In this document: positions 61,348 through 64,000 of the stretch, one piece after another
Numbering within the stretch: position 1 is the first letter of the stretch
Layout of the letters: each line of letters begins with the position of its first letter
DNA from: Pantoea latae
GTDB lineage: Bacteria > Pseudomonadota > Gammaproteobacteria > Enterobacterales > Enterobacteriaceae
NCBI RefSeq assembly: GCF_002077695.1
Contig: NZ_MWUE01000017.1
Coordinates: 220,910-284,909 of the forward strand
DNA length: 64,000 nucleotides
Direction of reading: 5' to 3'
The notes under the pieces: model-generated
What the model was told of the DNA's origin: nothing
Seen by the model: only the letters and a program-made list of their open reading frames with translations
The model's database searches: none
Translations under genes and position numbers: made by a program

Positions 61348-62559
61348 ATGCTTAAAATAAATATGCGCAGTGTTAAGGGGATCGTTTCCTCTTTTACCGT
61401 TAATACCGAAACTGAACAAACTACAACCATTAAAGTCCCGCATCAGGGCGCGTTCAATATTGAACTTATCGACAGCGCAACCGGTCATGCGCCGCAAATG
61501 GTGATGACGAAGCGTGTCGGCAATAATTTATTGCTGGTCATCGGCGAGGATGATTTCGAACACCCTGACGTGGTGCTGGAAGAGTATTACGACAACGACA
61601 ATGTGCATTTAGTCGGTCCTGGCGAAAATGGCTACTATTACGAATATATCCCTACCTCAGGCGACGTCGCGGAATATACGCCTGCGCTTACCGAGGGTAA
61701 AAGCGGTGAGCTGGTGCTGGGCGACGCAGGCTACCCCAGCGCCGATCCGCTGGCCGGAAACGATCACAGCTTTGGCTGGCTGCCCTTTCTGCTACTGGGC
61801 GGTGCCGCCGGCGCGGCCGGCATTGCTATTGCCGCCTCGCAGGGCGGCGGTGGAGGCGATGACGCTGAGCCAACAAAGCTGACCGTAACTCTTAATCCCC
61901 ATACCGACCTGGATAATGACGGTCGGCCGGAATTTTCCGGAACATCAAACAGCCCTCACTCGCAGATCGTTATTCAACTGCCTGACGGCACGCAGATCGA
62001 GACGCAAACCGACAGCGAAGGCAACTGGTCGATTGAGGCACCTTCTTCACAGCCGAACGGCACCATCACGGTGACTGTGATCGATGACGCCGGCAACAGC
62101 GCCAGCCTGACGGATGAGTATATCGACAGCACGCCGCCAGACGCGGCCATCATCGATATCAACACCGATGAGCAAATGGCGGGTAGGGCTGAACCGGGCG
62201 CCACGGTTATCATTACCGACGGCGAAACGGGCGAGACGGTTACCGTTGACGTCGATGAAAACGGCGACTGGAGCGTTCAGCCTAATCCCGTCAACGAAGG
62301 CGATAGCGACGTTACCGTTGTGGTGGTCGATCCCGCAGGCAATATCTCACCACCCACGGATGCCTCGCGTCCAGACACTACGGCGCCAGACAATATCACC
62401 TCTGGCGTCATTATTGACTCCATAACCCTGACCGACGATGTCGGCTCCATCACCGGTGAAATCGTCGACGGCGGCGTCACCGACGACGCGCGCCCGACCT
62501 TTTCCGGCCAGGCGACGAGCGATATCGATCACGTCAATATCTATGACACGGTGAGCTGA
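61348..62559 (+). CDS. BapA-like giant adhesin, N-terminal part up to an apparent frameshift
   Basis: The first 403 residues of a large type I-secreted adhesin. Residues 1-125 form a BapA/LapF-type prefix domain (MLKINMRSVKGIVSSFTVNT, TKRVGNNLLLVIGEDDFEHP, GPGENGYYYEYIPTSGD). A hydrophobic Gly/Ala-rich retention segment follows (FGWLPFLLLGGAAGAAGIAI, about 148-167), then a polyglycine-acid linker and Ig-like repeats with DTTAPDNITSGVIIDSITLT. The frame ends at a TGA (62557-62559). Comparison with later repeats shows one A missing at 62547-62549 (Y-D-N-G-E-L-I read as Y-D-T-V-S-stop). The gene carries on in the other frame to the window edge. Confidence 0.85.
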   Translation: MLKINMRSVKGIVSSFTVNTETEQTTTIKVPHQGAFNIELIDSATGHAPQMVMTKRVGNNLLLVIGEDDFEHPDVVLEEYYDNDNVHLVGPGENGYYYEYIPTSGDVAEYTPALTEGKSGELVLGDAGYPSADPLAGNDHSFGWLPFLLLGGAAGAAGIAIAASQGGGGGDDAEPTKLTVTLNPHTDLDNDGRPEFSGTSNSPHSQIVIQLPDGTQIETQTDSEGNWSIEAPSSQPNGTITVTVIDDAGNSASLTDEYIDSTPPDAAIIDINTDEQMAGRAEPGATVIITDGETGETVTVDVDENGDWSVQPNPVNEGDSDVTVVVVDPAGNISPPTDASRPDTTAPDNITSGVIIDSITLTDDVGSITGEIVDGGVTDDARPTFSGQATSDIDHVNIYDTVS

Positions 62560-64000
62560 TCGGTACGGCGACGGTCGACGAAAGCGGCCGCTGGAGCTGG
62601 ACGCCGGAGCAGGATCTGGTCGATGGCTCCACGCACGATCTCAACGTCTCGGCGGTGGATGCGGCGGGTAACGAAGGCCCGACCGCAAGCGGCACCGCTG
62701 ACGGCGGCTGGAGCTTCACCGTAGACACCAGCACGCCGGCGCCGGTGGTTAACACCAACACCGAAGAGGAGCTGGCGGGCACCGCCGAGCCGGGCGCGGT
62801 GGTGGTGGTGACCGATCCAGCCAGTGACACCGTCGCCAGCACCGTGGCGGACGCGGACGGCAACTGGAGCATTCAGCCGAACCCGGCGGGCGTCGATGCC
62901 GAGAATGTCGAGGTGACGGCCACCGACGAGGCGGGCAACAGCAGCACGATTATCATTAACGGCCCGGCCGACGGCACGCCGCCGGATAATATCGACTCCG
63001 GCATTATTATCGACTCTATTAGCCTGATTGACGACGTCGGGCCCATCACCGGCGAAATCCCAGACGGCGGAGTGACTGACGACGCACGTCCGACCTTCTC
63101 CGGCCAGGCCACGGCGGATATCGATCACGTCAATATCTATGACAACGGCAGCCTGGTTGGCACCGCAACGGTGGACGAGAACGGCCACTGGAGCTGGACG
63201 CCGGACGAGGATCTGGCAGACAACTCCTCGCACGACCTGGCGGTTTCGGCGGTGGACGCGGCGGGCAACGAGGGGCCACGCGCGAGCGGCACCGCTGACG
63301 ACGGCTGGAGCTTTACCGTCGACACCTCTGCACCTGACAACCAGACCTCTGGCATCGTTATCGACTCCATCAGCCTGATCGATGACGTCGGCACTATTAC
63401 CGGGCCGATCCCGGACGGCGGGGTGACTGACGACGCGCGCCCAACCTACTCCGGCCAGGCAACGGCCGATATCGATCACGTCAATATCTACGACAACAAT
63501 GAGCTGATCGCAACGGCGACGGTGGACGAGAGCGGCCGCTGGAGCTGGACCCCGGAGCAGGATCTGACGGACGGCTCGGCGCATGAGCTGGCGGTCTCAG
63601 CGGTGGACGCGGCGGGCAACGAAGGGCCGCGCGCGAGCGGCACCGCTGACGACGGCTGGAGTTTTACCGTGGACACCTCGGCGCCTGACAACCAGTCCTC
63701 AGGCATCGTTATTGACTCCATCAGCCTGCTCGATGACGTCGGCCCGGTTACCGGGCCGATCCCGGACGGCGGGGTGACCGACGATGCACGCCCGACCTAC
63801 TCTGGCCAGGCGACGGCGGATATCGACCACGTCAATATCTACGACGCTGGGCAGCTGGTGGGCAGCGCGGCGGTGGACGTGGACGGCAGCTGGAGCTGGA
63901 CCCCGGAAAGCGCCCTGGCGAGCGGGGCGCACGCCCTGACCGTCTCGGCGGTGGACGCGGCGGGCAACGAGGGGCCGCAGGTGAGCGGCACCGATGACGA
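62550..64000 (+). pseudogene. continuation of the BapA-like adhesin in the shifted frame (incomplete)
   Basis: From 62550 the sequence stays open to the end of the window and encodes Ig-like repeats: GELIGTATVDESGRWSWTPE, VSAVDAAGNEGPTASGTADG, then units with PDNQTSGIVIDSISLIDDVG and GVTDDARPTYSGQATADIDH. It is the in-phase rest of the same adhesin. If the single-base deletion is real, this part is not translated; if it is a sequencing error, the protein is intact and very long. The C-terminal type I secretion signal lies beyond the edge. Confidence 0.75.
62985..64000 (+). repeat. 351-bp tandem repeats coding for 117-residue Ig-like units
   Basis: The anchor for IDHVNIYD recurs at 63120, 63471 and 63822, exactly 351 bases apart. 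The units are highly similar at DNA level. An earlier anchor at 62524 is separated by an extra domain of about 82 residues with NTNTEEELAGTAEPGAVVVV. Confidence 0.88.

Noticed and set aside
62541..63584. Long open frame of 347 codons on the minus strand within the adhesin gene
   Set aside because: It is antisense to Ig-like repeats, has the same repeat periodicity and an arginine/valine-rich composition typical of the shadow of a GC-rich coding strand.

Overview
The window looks like part of a large plasmid (megaplasmid) from an enterobacterium, most plausibly an Erwiniaceae member such as Pantoea, Mixta or Erwinia. The sequence shows a RepFIB-family initiator flanked by iterons, a P1-family ParA/ParB pair with a candidate operator and centromere-like repeats, and a full-length Cre-type recombinase. 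Metabolic blocks of normal enterobacterial type lie beside these. The genus is an inference; no rRNA or tRNA gene is visible.

Layout. 1-10 kb: the end of malQ, an Rpn-family nuclease with a decayed second copy, and the divergent maltose/maltodextrin uptake operons malK-lamB-malM and malE-malF-malG. 10-20.7 kb: a six-gene overlapping operon (hydantoinase/oxoprolinase A and B plus a PotDABC-like ABC importer), a divergent M20 dipeptidase and an aldo/keto reductase. 21-26.6 kb: an OFA-type MFS transporter, the Cre homologue with a lox-like site upstream, and a membrane PQQ dehydrogenase. 26.6-32.1 kb: a complete Tn3-type insertion with 38-bp terminal inverted repeats and a TAACA target duplication. 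It splits an ArsR-type regulator gene and carries a PAAR-DUF2235 (Tle1-like) type VI effector and a lipoprotein immunity candidate, next to wrecked tnpR and tnpA. 32.3-38.6 kb: a DsbA-like oxidoreductase, cupin/LysR/carboxymuconolactone decarboxylase genes, and a MarR-controlled hydroxyarylic acid decarboxylase operon (BCD type). 38.6-45 kb: the replication and partition core.

45-64 kb is an envelope, adhesion and competition island. A MarT/FidL-like pair comes first. A long minus-strand block follows, read from 57.9 down to 46.3 kb: a double-glycine-type microcin precursor with a Fur-like box upstream, a chaperone-usher fimbrial operon, a response regulator, then TolC, CvaA-like and CvaB-like type I secretion genes and a DUF1795 protein. 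On the plus strand two more regulators, an OmpA-like membrane protein and the start of a giant BapA-like adhesin run off the right edge. The adhesin has one apparent -1 frameshift.

The two most interesting units are the candidate microcin with its dedicated C39-peptidase exporter lying on either side of a fimbrial operon, and the Tn3-type element carrying a T6SS effector-immunity pair. The mixed backbone (RepFIB initiator, P1-like parAB, Cre) with nearly perfect palindromic iteron pairs is also worth following up.
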